Positions 22,049 to 34,965 are shown, counted from the stretch's first letter. The stretch is DNA of 64,000 bases from Thelonectria olida (GCA_020736575.1 JAGPYM010000009.1:248001-312000), one strand, 5' to 3'. The notes: generated by a model from the letters alone, not told the origin. Numbers and translations: made by a program.

Positions 22049-24405
22049 CTATGGTGATGTATTCATAGGCTCCCCACTGGCAATAGGTCCCGTTACAGCC
22101 GCTGCTGCTGTCGTCGCAAAGTATCGCACATCCACATCATCGTCCTTCTGTAGCTTGCCCAGGTTGGGCATGACCCGTTGCTGGATGAGCTCCATACCCC
22201 GCGGTGATGGCACAATCTCGGCGTTGTTCTTTTCCAAGTCGTGCAGAGTTCCTTCATCAGGTAGTCGTCGGAGTACATCGATAAGGACGGCGTAAGTCTT
22301 GGCCACGTTGAACCGGATGTTGGGGATATCGTCACCGACCAGCTTGTCCAGCATGGGCAGAATCGACTTAGCAATTACGTCCATGCTCACCACCGTCGCT
22401 AGAGTCTAGAGAGGAAGGGAAAAGTTAGCGGAGTATCAATGAAATGAATATGCAACAAGGTTCTTACCGAGATGGCAAAGCAAGTCGTCATTCTGTAGAG
22501 GTAGTTGGGATGGTTGCCCATAGCCATGACCTTGGGAATGATTGCCTCACTTGCCCACTCCACGCCAAACACCTCTGTTAGCTTCTTGAGGTTGTGAGTT
22601 GCTGCCTCGCGAATAGAGAAGACAGTATCTCCCAACCAACCCATGCACAAGTTGCTCAACTTCTCATCGAAGAACTTGACGCCCAGCTGACTAGCGAGAA
22701 GAGGGATATACTCAATGATAGCTAGACGAACTCGCCATTGCTTATCCTCGGCCAGCTGCACAATGGCGGGGAGGAGCGACTGAGAGAGGAGATCGATGCC
22801 GATGACTAGTCTTAATCAGCTTACAATCGCCTTTGTGTCATTAGTGAGGGGATGTACCTTGGTTGACGAGCTCGAGCTTTGAGATAATGTGAAGCCTGAC
22901 CTCAGGGAACTCGTCCTTGAGCATCTGAAGGAACATGGGAAGCAGGTGATCAATAGTTCTGCAACAGGTGTGAGTGCGCATTCAAATGCTTAGATCATAA
23001 TCAACATACTCTTGCTTTCCAAGAATAGGGGCCAAGCCACTAATCTGCGTTCCCAGAGCAGCTCGAACGTGCTGGGAGGTATCGGAGACGAGATCTTCAA
23101 TGCTGCTCATGATGTCATTGAGAAGGACACTTCGGTCGACGAGAGCGCAGAAGCCGGGAATCTGGCCAGCAATCGCGGTTCGGACTTCGGCTTCGTTGTC
23201 TTTAAGAAGCTTGACGAATGCAGGGACGAGATCTCGAGAAACGACCTCTTCATCGACGGCCTTGGCGATCTGTTTGGTTCAACGTATTAGCACGATCATC
23301 CATACAACCAAGGGAACAATGACAAGTGGCGAACCTTTTCAAATCGATCGGCAATCATATATCGAACTCTCCAGCTCTTATCCTCTATCAGGTTACGCAG
23401 AGACGTAAGAAGAACACCATGACTGGATTGCTGCTCCTTAGGAACGGCCTCGGCAATGGAGATGAGGATCTCGACGGTCAATAATCGAACACTATCCTGG
23501 TCGTCTTGGGCAAGGTGTTGGAAGAAGGGTATCATTTCGTCGACGACAATGGCGGCGGGCATCTCCTTGCAAAACTTGGCTAGGTTGGTAGCGGCTTGAC
23601 GGCGGACCATGGGAGTCTCATCGTGGACGAGCATACCGAACTGTTGGCGCAGCTGCTCTTGAATAGGAGGAGAGACCTTCTTGTAGGGAGTTGTGTAGAG
23701 GCCGCATCCCGAGACCTTGGATGTGAACCAATCGGCCTTGGAGAGACGGATGGTGAGGGGGATGAAATATTCCTCGACTTGTTGCGACGAGAGCTCTTCG
23801 CAGATCTTATTGAGGGACTCAACGGCCTGTAGAAGGGAATATTTAGAGATTGGATCGAAATGGATGAAGGGGTGAATCTACCTTGTCGCGCACGACGGGT
23901 TCTTCGATGGCGGCGAGGTTCTCAAGGGGCGACAAAAGGACGTGACCCCACGCAGGACCGCCGACATATTCAACGAAACCACCGAGCTCCTCGCTCAGAG
24001 CAACAAGAACCTCATCTTCATCTTCCACGGACTCTGCAATGGAGCAAGGTTAGGGAGCTGTGCTGTCATGGGTGGGCGAAGGAGGGGTATAGCAGCTGGC
24101 GAAGATTTGACTGACCATCGAGGAAGGGGATGAGCTCCTCTCGAGTTCGCTCGGCGCCGAGGGCGAGGGCAATGGTAGAGAGGCGGTGGATAGCGTTGAG
24201 GCGGAGCAAAACATCGTCGTGCTGAGGTAGTAGAAGAAGGTATTAGCAAGCGTCGAAGAGGAGACAAGGAGCAGCAGTTGCGGCAGCATCAAGAGCGACA
24301 GCAACAGCAGGACAGGGTAGCGTGGCGTCACCGCCATACCTTTAGCTCGTCGATGAGTACGGCGATGGGGTACAGCTCATCGCTGGAGTTGGGCGCGTCA
24401 GCCAT
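22049..24405 (-). CDS. Protein phosphatase 2A scaffold subunit A (PR65, Tpd3/Paa1 type)
   Basis: Eight exons on the minus strand: 24340-24405, 24116-24221, 23882-24033, 23335-23826, 23010-23269, 22858-22958, 22468-22805 and 22049-22405; 623 residues. All joins keep frame. The sequence is a chain of HEAT repeats, recognisable from [104 protein letters not shown] and [20 protein letters not shown]65 is the rigid solenoid that joins the PP2A catalytic subunit to B-type regulatory subunits. The C-terminal ~35 residues after the last HEAT repeat are fungus-style extension. Start is the first ATG before the family-typical N-terminus. Confidence 0.95.
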
Positions 24406-26722
24406 GGCGTGCAGAGTGTGCAGGACGGCAGGATCGCGGAATCGTCTTTTGGGAGTCTCGAAACGAAGTGGTCGTCAGGGAGGAAGTAGGATGGAGGACG
24501 GGAGAATGGGGGGTGGATCGCGTGTGCGGGTGGGTGATGCAATGATTTGCGCGGAGTCCCAACACACGATTTTTGGCAAGGCGGACGGGAGAAGGGACAA
24601 GGCAGGTCAGCGCGGATGTCGGATAGCGACTGACCAGCGAAGGAGGGGATCGGAGAGAGAAATGTTTGGCCGTGGACGCGATGGCGGTTGCAGATGGCGG
24701 AGGGGGCGTGGCCTTGACCGTGAGATATGAGAATGAAATGAGGGAGGAAGAGTTGGATCTGAGAGGAGGGAAGGGGACGATTGTTTGTGAGGAGGCTCTC
24801 CAGCAGGTAGCCAGCGGTAGTGCTTGGCCGGTAGCGTAGTGGCAGGTAGGTACCCAATTAGTGGAGGAGAGCTGTTGGGCAGGTTTCGGTGAGGCAGGGT
24901 AGGTGCCGGTAGTGCTGTGTCGGGCTGTCTTGTGGGCTGTAGTCAGGGCAGACGACACTGTGTTACAGCGTCTGGGGGTGATGGAGGCAGCTGAAGGGTG
25001 CGGAAGGCGGCTAGCAACCAGGGGAAGCGGGAGGGCAACCTGGAAAACTGAGGAAGCAACAACCAAGTTTAGGCTGGTGTGGCTGGAGTGGGGAGGGGCT
25101 GTTGTGGCCCCCAAGTCTGATTGGATCTGAGGGGTGACCCCCGGTAAGTGAGATTCTGCTACGTACCGCCTCCGGCGCTCATTAGTTACAACATCTGTGG
25201 CGGAGGAGCACCAGTCAGATCGACTGCCAACGCAACCTAAAGAGGATGTTCTGATAAGCGCGCAGCAGACGCACACAAAGTGACGGGATATCGAGTTCAA
25301 AAATAGACATTCAAGAGGACGGGAGAAACAAATGCCATGTGCAAAGTACCGCACGAACACGTCTCTCCTACCACCTCGAAATCCCTCCCTGTCCAGGTTA
25401 CTCCATGAATTTTCTTCTAGCTCTAGTGGAATACAACATCATCAGATCGAAGGATCGGTTCGTTCATTTCAGCCAGCTATCTTCGCCACGTCTCCAGGGA
25501 CACACGCACGGACAACGCCAGTCTAATAAAACCCACTAAAAAGAAGGCCATTGTCCATGTTGCTGAAGGGTTGCATTGTCGAAGATGATTGTGGATGGAT
25601 TGCTCCGTATGAATAGATATCACCCAAAGGTAGGCAGATAGTCTATCCAAGTCTGCGTAGTTCCGTCTTCGGATCATCTCCAGGCTGGAGATTCTAGGGG
25701 AAGCAACTGGACATACAAGAAACCCATTGTGCAGCCTCAATTGGACACTTGTAGCACGCCTTCCTTGATACATTTCATAAGTATCATCTCTTTATATCTT
25801 GGATGAATCTCCTTTCCCCCTCTTTTAACCTGCAGACTTGGCTACATTCAGGGGGCTTGATACACCTCCCATGTTATTAGATTGTGGCGGCGGCAGGTTA
25901 AAGCCTGACATCAAGCTGTTCTGGAATATCGCACTCCGGGGATACCGTTGGCTGCCCGACAACAAGTGATTGATCTTTAAAACTTGAGCACCTAGGGGTG
26001 CTTTACAAAACGAAGCGCTTCGTGCGATGCAAGGAGACAAACGCTTGTTTGGTGACAGAAATGTTTGTGCCGCATACGGAAAATGACTTTGGTGCGAGGA
26101 CAAAAGGACGAATCGGACTCCCCGCGATTGTGTTCTGGAGGTACGACAAAACTCTCCATCGTGTGAGTTTTCAGCTCTTCAAGTTCCGGAATAGCTACAC
26201 ATTGAAGCGACTCCACCCTTTCTTCAGCTTTTCGATGAACTGCCATGTGCCATTCCATTCTCTCATGCATTCAGAAACGAATTGAGCTCAGGTTCAGGAA
26301 CGTATGTACGAATACTTCGTGGATCGTCGTGCATCACCTCAGGCCACGGCTGCCCCTCCATCATCAGCCACAGAAAGGAAACAAAAAAGTCCAGACAACG
26401 GCCGTCATCGGCATGGGGAGCATTGATGATCCGAGTCGACCTCACCCCGCCAACTTCTTCCTGCAGCCGGCCGCTAGCGGGGTACCTGGCCGGAGTGAGG
26501 GGTAGCTACCAGTCCAAAAGTAGAATCATATCGCTCGCAACCGCCGTCACCGTCCTTCGTCTTAGCTGCGAACTGCAACCCCCAAAATTTCCTGTGACTC
26601 AATACACGCCCTGGCACACGCTCCACGCCAACGCTCAAGTCCCAACCCCGACGGGAGAGCCTCGTACTTGCACCAATAATTCCTAGACAGAGGTCTCGAC
26701 CACTGAGTCTACCGGATTCACC
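24406..26722. other. 2.3 kb divergent region between PP2A-A and PheRS beta
   Basis: Start codons of the two genes face outward. A 320-codon minus-strand frame at 24398-25360 overlaps the PP2A-A start, is rich in Ser/Thr/Pro and lacks any recognisable domain, so it is treated as leader or chance. No other gene supported. Confidence 0.5.
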
Positions 26723-28686
26723 ATGCCTACCATCGCCGTCGACAAGTACAAGCTTTATGAAGCCCTCGGTCAAAAGTGCGTGATCATGATGCCCCTCCTT
26801 CCTTCGGATCCTCCCCCTCTATACCGTCCACATGGATTTGTAGCCAACACTGACTGACTGTTTCCCGCCCTCGAATAGGTTCACGACCGAGGAGTTCGAG
26901 GACCTCTGCTTCGAGTTCGGTATTGAGCTTGACGAAGACACGGAAAACGACGAACGCCCCGTCGTCAATGGCGTCCAGGAACCCCCCCAGCTCAAGATCG
27001 AGATCCCCGCCAACCGCTATGATATGCTCTGCTTCGAGGGCATTGCCCTCAACCTGAACATCTTCCTTGGTCGCACTCCTGCCCCCAACTTCCGTCTCGT
27101 CGAGCCCGAGAGCGGCAAGCTCGAGTCCATCACCGTCCACCCCGAAGCCGAGCAAGTGCGTCCCTACGTCGCCGGCGCCATCCTGCGCAACATCAAGTTC
27201 ACCCAGGACCGATACGAATCCTTCATCGCCCTACAAGACAAGCTTCACCAGAACTTGGCTCGTAACCGAACCCTCGTTTCCATTGGTACCCATGACTACG
27301 ACAAACTTCAGGGCCCCTTCACCTACGAGGCTCTCCCTCCCAAGGACATCGTCTTCACCCCCCTTAACCAAACCAAGGAGTTCAACTCCGAGGAGTTGAT
27401 GGCCTTTTACGAGAATGACAAGCATTTGGGTCGTTACCTGCACATCATCCGCGACGCTCCCGTCTACCCCGTCATCTTCGACGCCAACAAAATTGTTGCA
27501 TCGCTTCCTCCCATCATCAACGGTGACCACTCCAAGATCACCCTCAACACTACCAACGTCTTTATGGAGATCACCGCCACCGACCTCACCAAGCTCGAGA
27601 TTGTTACCGACATGATGGTCACCATGTTTTCTGAGTACTGCGCTGAGCCCTTCACCATCGAGCCTGTCCAGATCATCTCGGAGCACAACAACCTCACCCG
27701 TGTCACCCCTACCCTCAAACCCCGTCTCTTTGATGTCGAGATCGACTACCTCAACAGCTGCACTGGTCTTAACGAGTCTACGGAAAGCCTCTGCAAGCTT
27801 CTCTCCAAGATGGCTTACACCTGCCAACAGTCAGACAAGGACTCCAACATTCTTCAGGTTACCATCCCACCCACCCGTGCCGATGTGCTTCACCAGTGCG
27901 ATGTCATGGAGGATCTCGCGGTATGCTACGGATACAACAACCTTCCCCGTACCGCCCCCAACCGTAGCGCCACTGTTGGTGCTCCTCTGCCCGTCAACAA
28001 GCTCACTGACATCTTCCGAACCGAGGCGGCTATGGCCGGTTGGACAGAAGTCCTGCCCCTGAGCTTGTGCAGTCACGACGAGAACTTTGCCTGGCTCAAC
28101 CGCAAGGACGATGGCAATACCGTCGTCCGCCTCGCCAACCCCAAGACCGCAGAGTACCAAGTCGTGCGGTCTACCCTTCTCCCCGGCCTCCTTAAGACCA
28201 TCCGCGAGAACAAGGGCCACAGCGTCCCTATGAAGATCTTCGAGGCCTCTGACGTCGTCTTCAAGGACGAGTCCACGGAGCGCAAAGCCCGCAACGAGCG
28301 CCACTTCTCCGCTGCCTATTACGGCCGCACCAGCGGCTTCGAGATTGTTCACGGCCTGCTTGACCGCGTCTTGCTCATGCTGCGTACCAACTTCCTAACC
28401 CAGGACGACCCCAAGAAGCCTGATGGATACTGGATCGAGGAGCTCAACGACGACACCTTCTTTCCTGGCCATGCTGCTTCTGTCCATCTTCGTGTGGGTG
28501 GCAAGGAGCACCGCATCGGCGAGTTTGGCGTTTTGCACCCTACCGTGCTGGAGAAGTTCGATTTGAGGTAAGCTATAACAATCTACTCGCTCACCCACTT
28601 CTTTCTGTAATAACGTGGTATGATACTAACCGCTGTATAGGTACCCCGTCAGTACTCTAGAGATCAACGTCGAGGTCTTCCTGTAG
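26723..28686 (+). CDS. FRS1: Cytosolic phenylalanyl-tRNA synthetase beta subunit
   Basis: Exons 26723-26775, 26879-28567 and 28641-28686 with introns of 103 and 73 nt; 595 residues, matching yeast Frs1. The enzyme is an alpha2-beta2 class II synthetase that charges tRNA-Phe. The beta chain shows [48 protein letters not shown], the B3/B4 editing region (VRPYVAGAILRNIKF, HDYDKLQGPFTYEA), the B5 region (IPPTRADVLHQCDVMEDLAVCYGYNN) and the catalytic-like core (LRNENTVRLANPKT-like VVRLANPKTAEYQVVRSTLLPGLLKTI, FFPGHAASV, GEFGVLHPTVLEKFDLRYPVSTLEINVEVF). The last exon supplies just 15 residues, which end the canonical motif. Start is the ATG of the family-typical N-terminus. Confidence 0.97.
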
Positions 28687-29466
28687 ACTGCTTAAGCTAT
28701 CTAGTTACAAGATAGATGGCAGAGGAAGTAGAGATGGATACAAAAAGGCGGCACGCGCTGTAGACAGGAACGCGAACCGGGGAGAGACACACTCCATGGA
28801 GAGGTCTGACGACACGCCATGTCCCTGTATGTGAGCATGTCCTGAGAGAATCTAGTGAACATGGCATCTGGACTCGAACGCATGTAGAAGACGCTTCCAC
28901 GCCCGGGATGACTTTACGAGATAGACAAAAAAACAGACAAAAATAAGATACCCCGCTGGGACATTGAGAAGTGTAATCGACCACTGGCAAGGGGCTAACG
29001 AGAGCCTCACGCTCTGTCGTTGATCTAACCGGGCCCAATCTTGTTTTGGCGATGTAGTGATATTATTGTGATGTCGTGGCGTTGAAGTTGACGAGGTCGG
29101 CGTCCAACACTGCAGTACGGACACTTCAAAACCATGACACGAATTAAAGTGAAAAGCGAGCACAAGTATGAGAGGATGGATGTTTGACTGTTTTTATTTG
29201 CATCTCATGCATCGTCAAAGTGGGTAAAGATATTTGCGTGTTATTCTGAGGGTTGATACAACCGCTGTTTGGACATTTGGCCCTCGCCGATCCTCTCTAT
29301 TTTGAACCCCATTCAACAGCCCGCCCATCACTTCAACTCCTTGGAACATGTGTACATGGCGCTCTGTGATAAAAGAAGGCCAATCCCATAAAATAGAAGC
29401 CCAGGGTAAAGACAGATAATCACGCTATTGGTGCCTGGGTCATGTTGCGTCTTGCACTCTGCTTCC
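28687..29466. other. Convergent 3' region between PheRS beta and the myotubularin gene
   Basis: 780 nt before the open continuation of the myotubularin frame begins. Small frames only. Presumably 3' UTRs. A TTCGAGTCC box on the minus strand near 28870 was tested as a tRNA T-arm and does not form a stem. Confidence 0.5.
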
Positions 29467-29811
29467 TCACCATCTTCTCCTCCGAAACGCGAAGGTGTGA
29501 GTTTCCGGCCCTGGTTCCGACTCTGTCCCCATATCTAGCTCATAGGGCATGCACTGATGGGCTCCCAAGTAGTGCGTTTCTATGCTGGCTTCAACGCACT
29601 CAGAATATCGCCGTTCAATGCCTTCCCACTCGTCATCCAGGCTATGCGGTAGGCTGCAAATGCTCTGAACGTCTGAGGAACGATCCGAAGACATTGCATC
29701 TTCTTCATCCAAAAGAACTGGTGTTTGCATTGGAGGACAAGCGTACCGGGACGTGTCCTGCGTCTCACAAATCAAATATGGGCCCTCGGTCAGTAGTGGG
29801 AGTATGACCTG
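29467..29811 (-). other. Open 115-codon stretch in frame after the myotubularin TAG stop
   Basis: Directly after the TAG at 29812-29814 the same frame stays open to a TGA at 29467, giving QVILPLLTEGPYLICETQ, then an acidic/Ser-rich region (LLDEEDAMSSDRSSD, LPHSLDDEWEGIERRY) and a basic end (FAFRRRRW). It is either a C-terminal extension reached by an unrecognised intron, by stop read-through or lost through a recent nonsense change, or chance. A GTGATG at 29910 with the CAG at 29809-29811 would be an in-phase 102-nt intron removing the stop, but that donor is weak. Confidence 0.45.
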
Positions 29812-32251
29812 CTATGTCATCTGTCGTAGCTCCTCGTCGCTTCGAGTGCGAGGGGGGGCTGGATCAGACTTGGAAGACGACGACTCGGCTTGGCTAAAGG
29901 TGGCCATCACGTTTTGGCCGATATTCAGGCTAGCAATGCCATCTCGAATTGCAGTAAAGGGGTTCATGCCTTCCGTCGACGCACTACGTTTGATGGGAGC
30001 ATCTCGGGGCTCGGGCGTCAAAGTCTGATGTGCATTTTCAACTGCTGTGAGTACAGACCGGTTGGAGCCGCGGGGAAGCTCACTGGAGCTCGAGGTTGAT
30101 GAGGTGGCATTCTGGTCAGCATGCGCTACGCTGGGATACTGGAAATCTGTCATAGCAGCTTGACGGTCATTCTCAGCCGCAGCGGCCGCATTCAGCGCCC
30201 CGTTCATCTCGTCATCAGTGCGTCCAAACAACTGGTGCCACCATCTGATCTCCTTTAACCGAGGCAGAAGGATCCTTTCGCGACCTTTGATGTGATCATC
30301 GACGGTCGGATCGTAATCGGGGTTGGAGAATTCAGGCTTTCGGCAAAGGAAGTAATCCCAAACGGAAGAGGTTCGTTCCGCAACTCGGGCATCATGTCTC
30401 TGCTTCTCCGAGTTGTACAAGAAGGTGCCATACTGGCATGAGTGCAGGTGATAAAAGAGGCGACGCAAGAACCGCTCGTTGTATTCGAAGCGGGTTGGGT
30501 TCTGGCGCAAGAGCTGGTATGTACAGTCCAGGAACTGGTGGAAGACAGGGCTGACCATCTTTGGGAGCGTAGCTTCTTCATCGACAACCTTCCCAGACGC
30601 CGTCTCGCTAGTGGTATCCATGTCGTCGTCCTTGTTCTGGTTCAGGTTCTGATTGAAGAAACGCTTTGCTCCGCTCAAAACATTCTGGAAAGCATCGCCT
30701 CGACCGTCGTTCTCGCCGGGTTGAATCTTGGAGCCGGCAAATGCATCCTTCTGGGTCGTGAACCAGTCCTCGTGGCTCAGGTGCCCTGAACGTAGCCTGA
30801 ACATGTGGCCAAAAGACAGCCAGTCCTTCTCAACCAAGACGATGAAACCTTCCATGGTGCGGTAATAGGGGTCCAACATGATCTGGGCCAAGGCACTGAG
30901 CTGGCTTGTGCGATCCCAACCGTCCGAGCAGTGGATAAGAACATGTGAGTGATTGATACCTACCTGCCTTGTAATGATGGCAGATCCATCGAGAACGTCG
31001 TGAATGTGTCGTAGCCACCCACTCTGGTGCAACAGGTCCTTGTTTGGAGTCAGAGGTGAAATGTCGGCGTCTTTGATGGCATCGACGACTTTGGCGAGGG
31101 AGCTTCGCATGATATGGATATTCTCGATACTAAGGAAAATCTTCCGTGCGAACTTGTACTTGTCCATGTTTTCGGAGCCCATCCCCTGCACCTGGTTCAC
31201 CATCGCATTAATTGTTGGACGGGCATCCACAATGAGGTTGCTTTGTTGAGCTCCGTACACGACACGTTTTCCGGTCTTCTCGTCAATTATGGCGGCAGAC
31301 CTCGAAATAAGTTCGTCTTCATACCGCTCCGTTTCTGAAAGCTCAGGCTCTATGATTGGGCCTCCATTAGATATGTCCGGTTGGCTAGACGGCGGCGTGC
31401 TATCTTCGGAGCCAGGGGGAACCAGTGCCGAGAATGACGCTGCCACCAGCTTCTCGTCCTGCACATTTGTCTTTCTTGTTATTCCAGCCAAAGGTTGCGA
31501 GCTTCGTGTGATGGTACAGTTGTTGACGGGGTGGATATATGAGAGAGCAGGTATGCGGTTTCGTGACCGGAACTCCCTCGCGTATTTTAGGACATTATCT
31601 GAGATCTTGGAGGGGACGACCAAGAAGGCGGGATAGGTGTCACAAAACGTATAGTCCTTGTTGATGTGTGTGATCCTCCAACCCCTGTCCGGCAGTTTCT
31701 CGCTGATCCCCTGACGACGAAACTCGGCTTTTGGATCATAAAAGTTCCAGCCATTCATTTGCTTCTCATGCTTCAAGGGCTTATGACTGAAGGCATAGAG
31801 CCTCTCCACAGTCCCAAGCTTGCAGCTCCGGGCCTTGATAAAATCGAACGCTTCGCGCGCAGAGTCATGGGTGCCAAAGTTGAAGGTGATGAAGGTGAAG
31901 TCACGGCATCGAATACGAATCGACGGGGCTTGACGCGAGCCAGAAGGTACAGGGCGAAACGTGCAGTGGGAGAGCATAGGAAACGAAACCCATTTCTCTC
32001 GAGTTTTGGGCGGGCCGCCGGAGGGGTTCGACTTGGAGGTTGCGGGACCGCCGGGTTGGTCAACGGGGGCGCAGAAGACGAGGTGGAAGTCGGTCAGGCG
32101 CAGGGTGCCGTGGGTGGTTTGGCCGCCGTTGATGGCCTGGACATTATCGATGATCTAGACGTGGCGGTTAGGGCATTCCGCGAGGGCCGACGTGCCTGGG
32201 GCGAAGGGGGAAGGCAGAAAGCCGGTTCGCGCATACCTTTCGAGCCTCCAT
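29812..32251 (-). CDS. Myotubularin-family phosphoinositide 3-phosphatase (Ymr1-like)
   Basis: Exon 1 at 32237-32251 encodes MEARK; an 82-nt intron follows; exon 2 is 29812-32154. Total 785 residues to the TAG. Exon 2 opens with the PH-GRAM region (IIDNVQAINGGQTTHGTLRLTDFHLVF, RCRDFTFITFNFG). The myotubularin phosphatase domain follows: NRIPALSYIHP, VVYGAQQSNLIVDARPTINAMVNQVQGMGSEN, and the catalytic P-loop HCSDGWDRTSQ with Cys nucleophile and Arg. Landmarks LDPYYRTMEGFIVLVEKDWLSFGHMF and FHQFLDCTYQLL also fit. These enzymes remove the 3-phosphate of PI3P and PI(3,5)P2 on endosomal/vacuolar membranes. After the domain the tail is Ser/Pro-rich and ends DEELRQMT. The same frame continues beyond the stop (see separate feature), so the C-terminus is uncertain. 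Confidence 0.92.
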
Positions 32252-33127
32252 GATGGGGGGCAACGAGCGGCGTAGAACCGCGAGATCAGCGCAAGGGCGG
32301 CGTTGTTTGTGATGGATATGATAATTCGGTAAAAGGGGTTTGTCGGTATAGACTCAAATATGAGTGATATTGTGCTGGTAAAACCACTTGTCGAGTGTGG
32401 GAAAGCTGTAAAGGGGGTGAAGTGTGGTGTCAAGCGTGTAGTCGGTGATGCAGAGACAAAAGCAGAAAGACCGCAAGACGGGGGTATGGGGGTTATAATG
32501 CGGTGTCGGACATGGTTTGCAAGAGAAAGATATGGGGTTTTGCCGCTGAATAAAGAAACTGAGCTGGCGTGTAAGAAAAGAAGCTTTCCGTTGATGTATG
32601 TATACAGTGAAGTCAAAGGCAAAGGTCAAAGTTGGCTCAGCTCAGTCCATCATCATCACAAGCCACCCGGACTGCGACTGCCCGATTGCTGCTGGGTTGC
32701 TCTTGGTTCTAGCGCGGGGCCCAACGGCGTCTGATGGGCAGGAAAAGTCAGAGCCGGAAGACGTCAGGCCTGGTCCAAGCGTCTACAATATCGGAGCCTG
32801 GAGGCCGGCACGCTGGAAGGGGAAGTTTCCCATCACGTCGGGTGCAACTGAAGAACTGTTTTTCCGATGTCCGGCTCAAGTCCCGAACTGCCCCACTTAC
32901 CCTCCCACCCCTCGCTGCCATCGAGGCTAGCCTCCCTCGCCTGGGCTGTGTGCCAAAATTTAGGGCTCAACCCACACCAGAATTTCGAGCAACAAGGCAA
33001 GTTTGTGAAGCCGCTCGCCCAAACCACCTCCAATCCTAGGATCGCGAATCTTTCTCTGCAACCAGCCCTCCAGCTTCGAACTTTGTTCCCGACCACAGTT
33101 CAGCCCACCCAAAACCACATTTTCAAG
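32252..33127. promoter_or_regulatory. Divergent intergenic region between myotubularin and RPS3 genes
   Basis: 876 nt between the two start codons. The ~100 nt before the RPS3 ATG are C/T-rich with CCACCC- and CAGCCC-type runs, as is usual for fungal ribosomal protein leaders. No gene seen and no single element assigned. Confidence 0.5.
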
Positions 33128-34160
33128 ATGGCTCACCCTGGTGCTCAGATGTGAGTTCTTTTCCCCCTCTGCCGCCCTCGTCGCCGTCATGGAATACGAT
33201 CTTCGAATTTCGAATATTATATATTTTTGTCGACTTTGAAGACTCGCCATTGTGCGAATATCTTCATCGACTGGAATATTTTCTCACGGTGGAATGATCC
33301 TCGTACATCCATGACGGTGCATGAATAATTGCAATTCAACCCTCAACTGAATCAAAAACGCTGACAATGCCTCTTCTTACAGCTCCAAGCGGAGAAAGTT
33401 CGTCGCCGACGGTGTCTTCTACGCCGAGCTCAACGAGTTCTTCCAGCGCGAACTCGCTGAGGAGGGCTACTCGGGCGTCGAGGTCCGCGTCACCCCCACC
33501 GTCACCGACATCATCATCCGCGCCACCCACACCCAGGAGGTCCTCGGCGAGCAGGGCCGCCGCATTCGCGAGCTCACCTCGCTCATCCAGAAGCGCTTCA
33601 AGTTCCCCGAGAACTCCGTCTCCCTCTACGCCGCCAAGGTCCAGAACCGTGGTCTCTCCGCCGTCGCCCAGTGCGAGTCCCTCCGCTACAAGCTCCTCAA
33701 CGGTCTCGCTGTCCGACGTGCCTGCTATGGTGTCCTCCGCTTCATCATGGAGTCCGGCGCCAAGGGTTGCGAGGTTGTCGTCTCTGGCAAGCTCCGTGCT
33801 GCCCGTGCCAAGTCCATGAAGTTCACCGACGGCTTCATGATCCACTCCGGTCAGCCCGCCAAGGACTTCATCGATACTGCTACCCGTCACGTTCTGCTCC
33901 GCCAGGGTGTGCTCGGAATCAAGGTCAAGATCATGCGTGGTGCCGACCCCGAGGGCAAGGCCGGTCCCCAGAAGGCCCTCCCCGATGCCGTCACCATCAT
34001 CGAGCCCAAGGAGGAGCAGGCCGTTGTCCAGCCCGTGAGCCAGGACTACGGTGCCAAGGCTGCCCAGGCCCAGGCTGCCCAAGACGCCCGTGTGGCTGAG
34101 GGTGCCGAGGGTGCCGAGGGTGCTGCTGAGGAGACTGCTGCCCCTGCTGAGGAGCAATAA
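33128..34160 (+). CDS. RPS3: 40S ribosomal protein S3 (uS3)
   Basis: Exons 33128-33150 and 33383-34160 with a long 232-nt intron, typical of fungal ribosomal protein genes; 266 residues. The start [33 protein letters not shown] is canonical. The KH type-2 domain ([41 protein letters not shown]) and the uS3 C-terminal domain ([73 protein letters not shown]) follow. The C-terminal tail is Ala/Glu-rich and low complexity. uS3 lines the mRNA entry channel of the 40S subunit. Codon use is strongly C-ending, consistent with high expression. Confidence 0.98.
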
Positions 34161-34965
34161 GTTAGTTCAACCTTGTCAAAATAAGAACGAGGGAGAGCTT
34201 GGGATAAGTGGTTGAGGGACGGAGGTCTACTCAGGCGTCAATTGATCATTTGCATCTGCTACAGGGCACGGACGGTTTCATTCTTGCTTGTTAGGGTAGG
34301 CAAAGCATAAAAGAAGAAAAAATGAGACCCGAAGATTCTGATGACACGTGCAAGATTCGTGTCTTTGGTCTACAAGCAGCTCACTCCGTGTGTGTTTGTG
34401 TGCATGTCGAGTGATGACCCTGGCTCAGATGTATGATGTCCAAACAATAAACAATGATGCGACGGATACCTGCCTCGCAATCGAGCGTCTAGGAAGGCAT
34501 GACTAACCTGGTGTATAACTACACGAGCATACCTAGCTAGGCGATGTAGTCTGAACACGAGAACGTCTGTCTAGTCATGTGCTCGCAGGCTGTAGAAGGA
34601 CAAATATGCAGTTAAACCATGAGAACTATTCGTACTCCAGATTCCTCGACACCAGAAACCCTCTTGTATCAATCTCAAGTCGGACCAAATTGTAAAGAGA
34701 CCAGGCATCTTGCTTAATTTTCTATGTTTTTTTTCTTCTCTGGTAGCTGAAAGAACTCTTGTCTAAACCTGTGTCTTTTGAAGCAATTCAAAAAGCACTC
34801 AATGCGCAAACAAGATAACGCAGCTCTTCCCCAACACTCGTCCCAAGAAGCCCTGCGACTTGATCAAAAAAATCCTAAATTCTACAACATCCCAGTCCAG
34901 TTTCCCCTTGACATTCCAAATTCGCAAGCGGCAGTGATGCCGACAATATCTTTCCCTCGCTCAAG
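34161..34965. other. Intergenic region downstream of RPS3
   Basis: 805 nt, A/T-richer than the exons, holding the 3' UTR of RPS3. No supported gene. Confidence 0.5.

Noticed and set aside
24398..25360. 320-codon minus-strand frame overlapping the start of the PP2A scaffold gene
   Set aside because: Different frame from PP2A-A, low-complexity Ser/Thr/Pro content and no similarity.
28855..28890. TTCGAGTCC box on the minus strand, possible tRNA T-arm
   Set aside because: Flanking bases do not pair into a T-stem and no anticodon arm could be found.
33151..33382. Long RPS3 intron as a host for a snoRNA
   Set aside because: No matching C (RTGATGA) and D (CTGA) box pair at sensible spacing; long first introns are common in ribosomal protein genes.
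33336..34157. 273-codon minus-strand frame antisense to RPS3
   Set aside because: Shadow of the strongly biased RPS3 codons; repetitive Gly/Leu/Asp translation.
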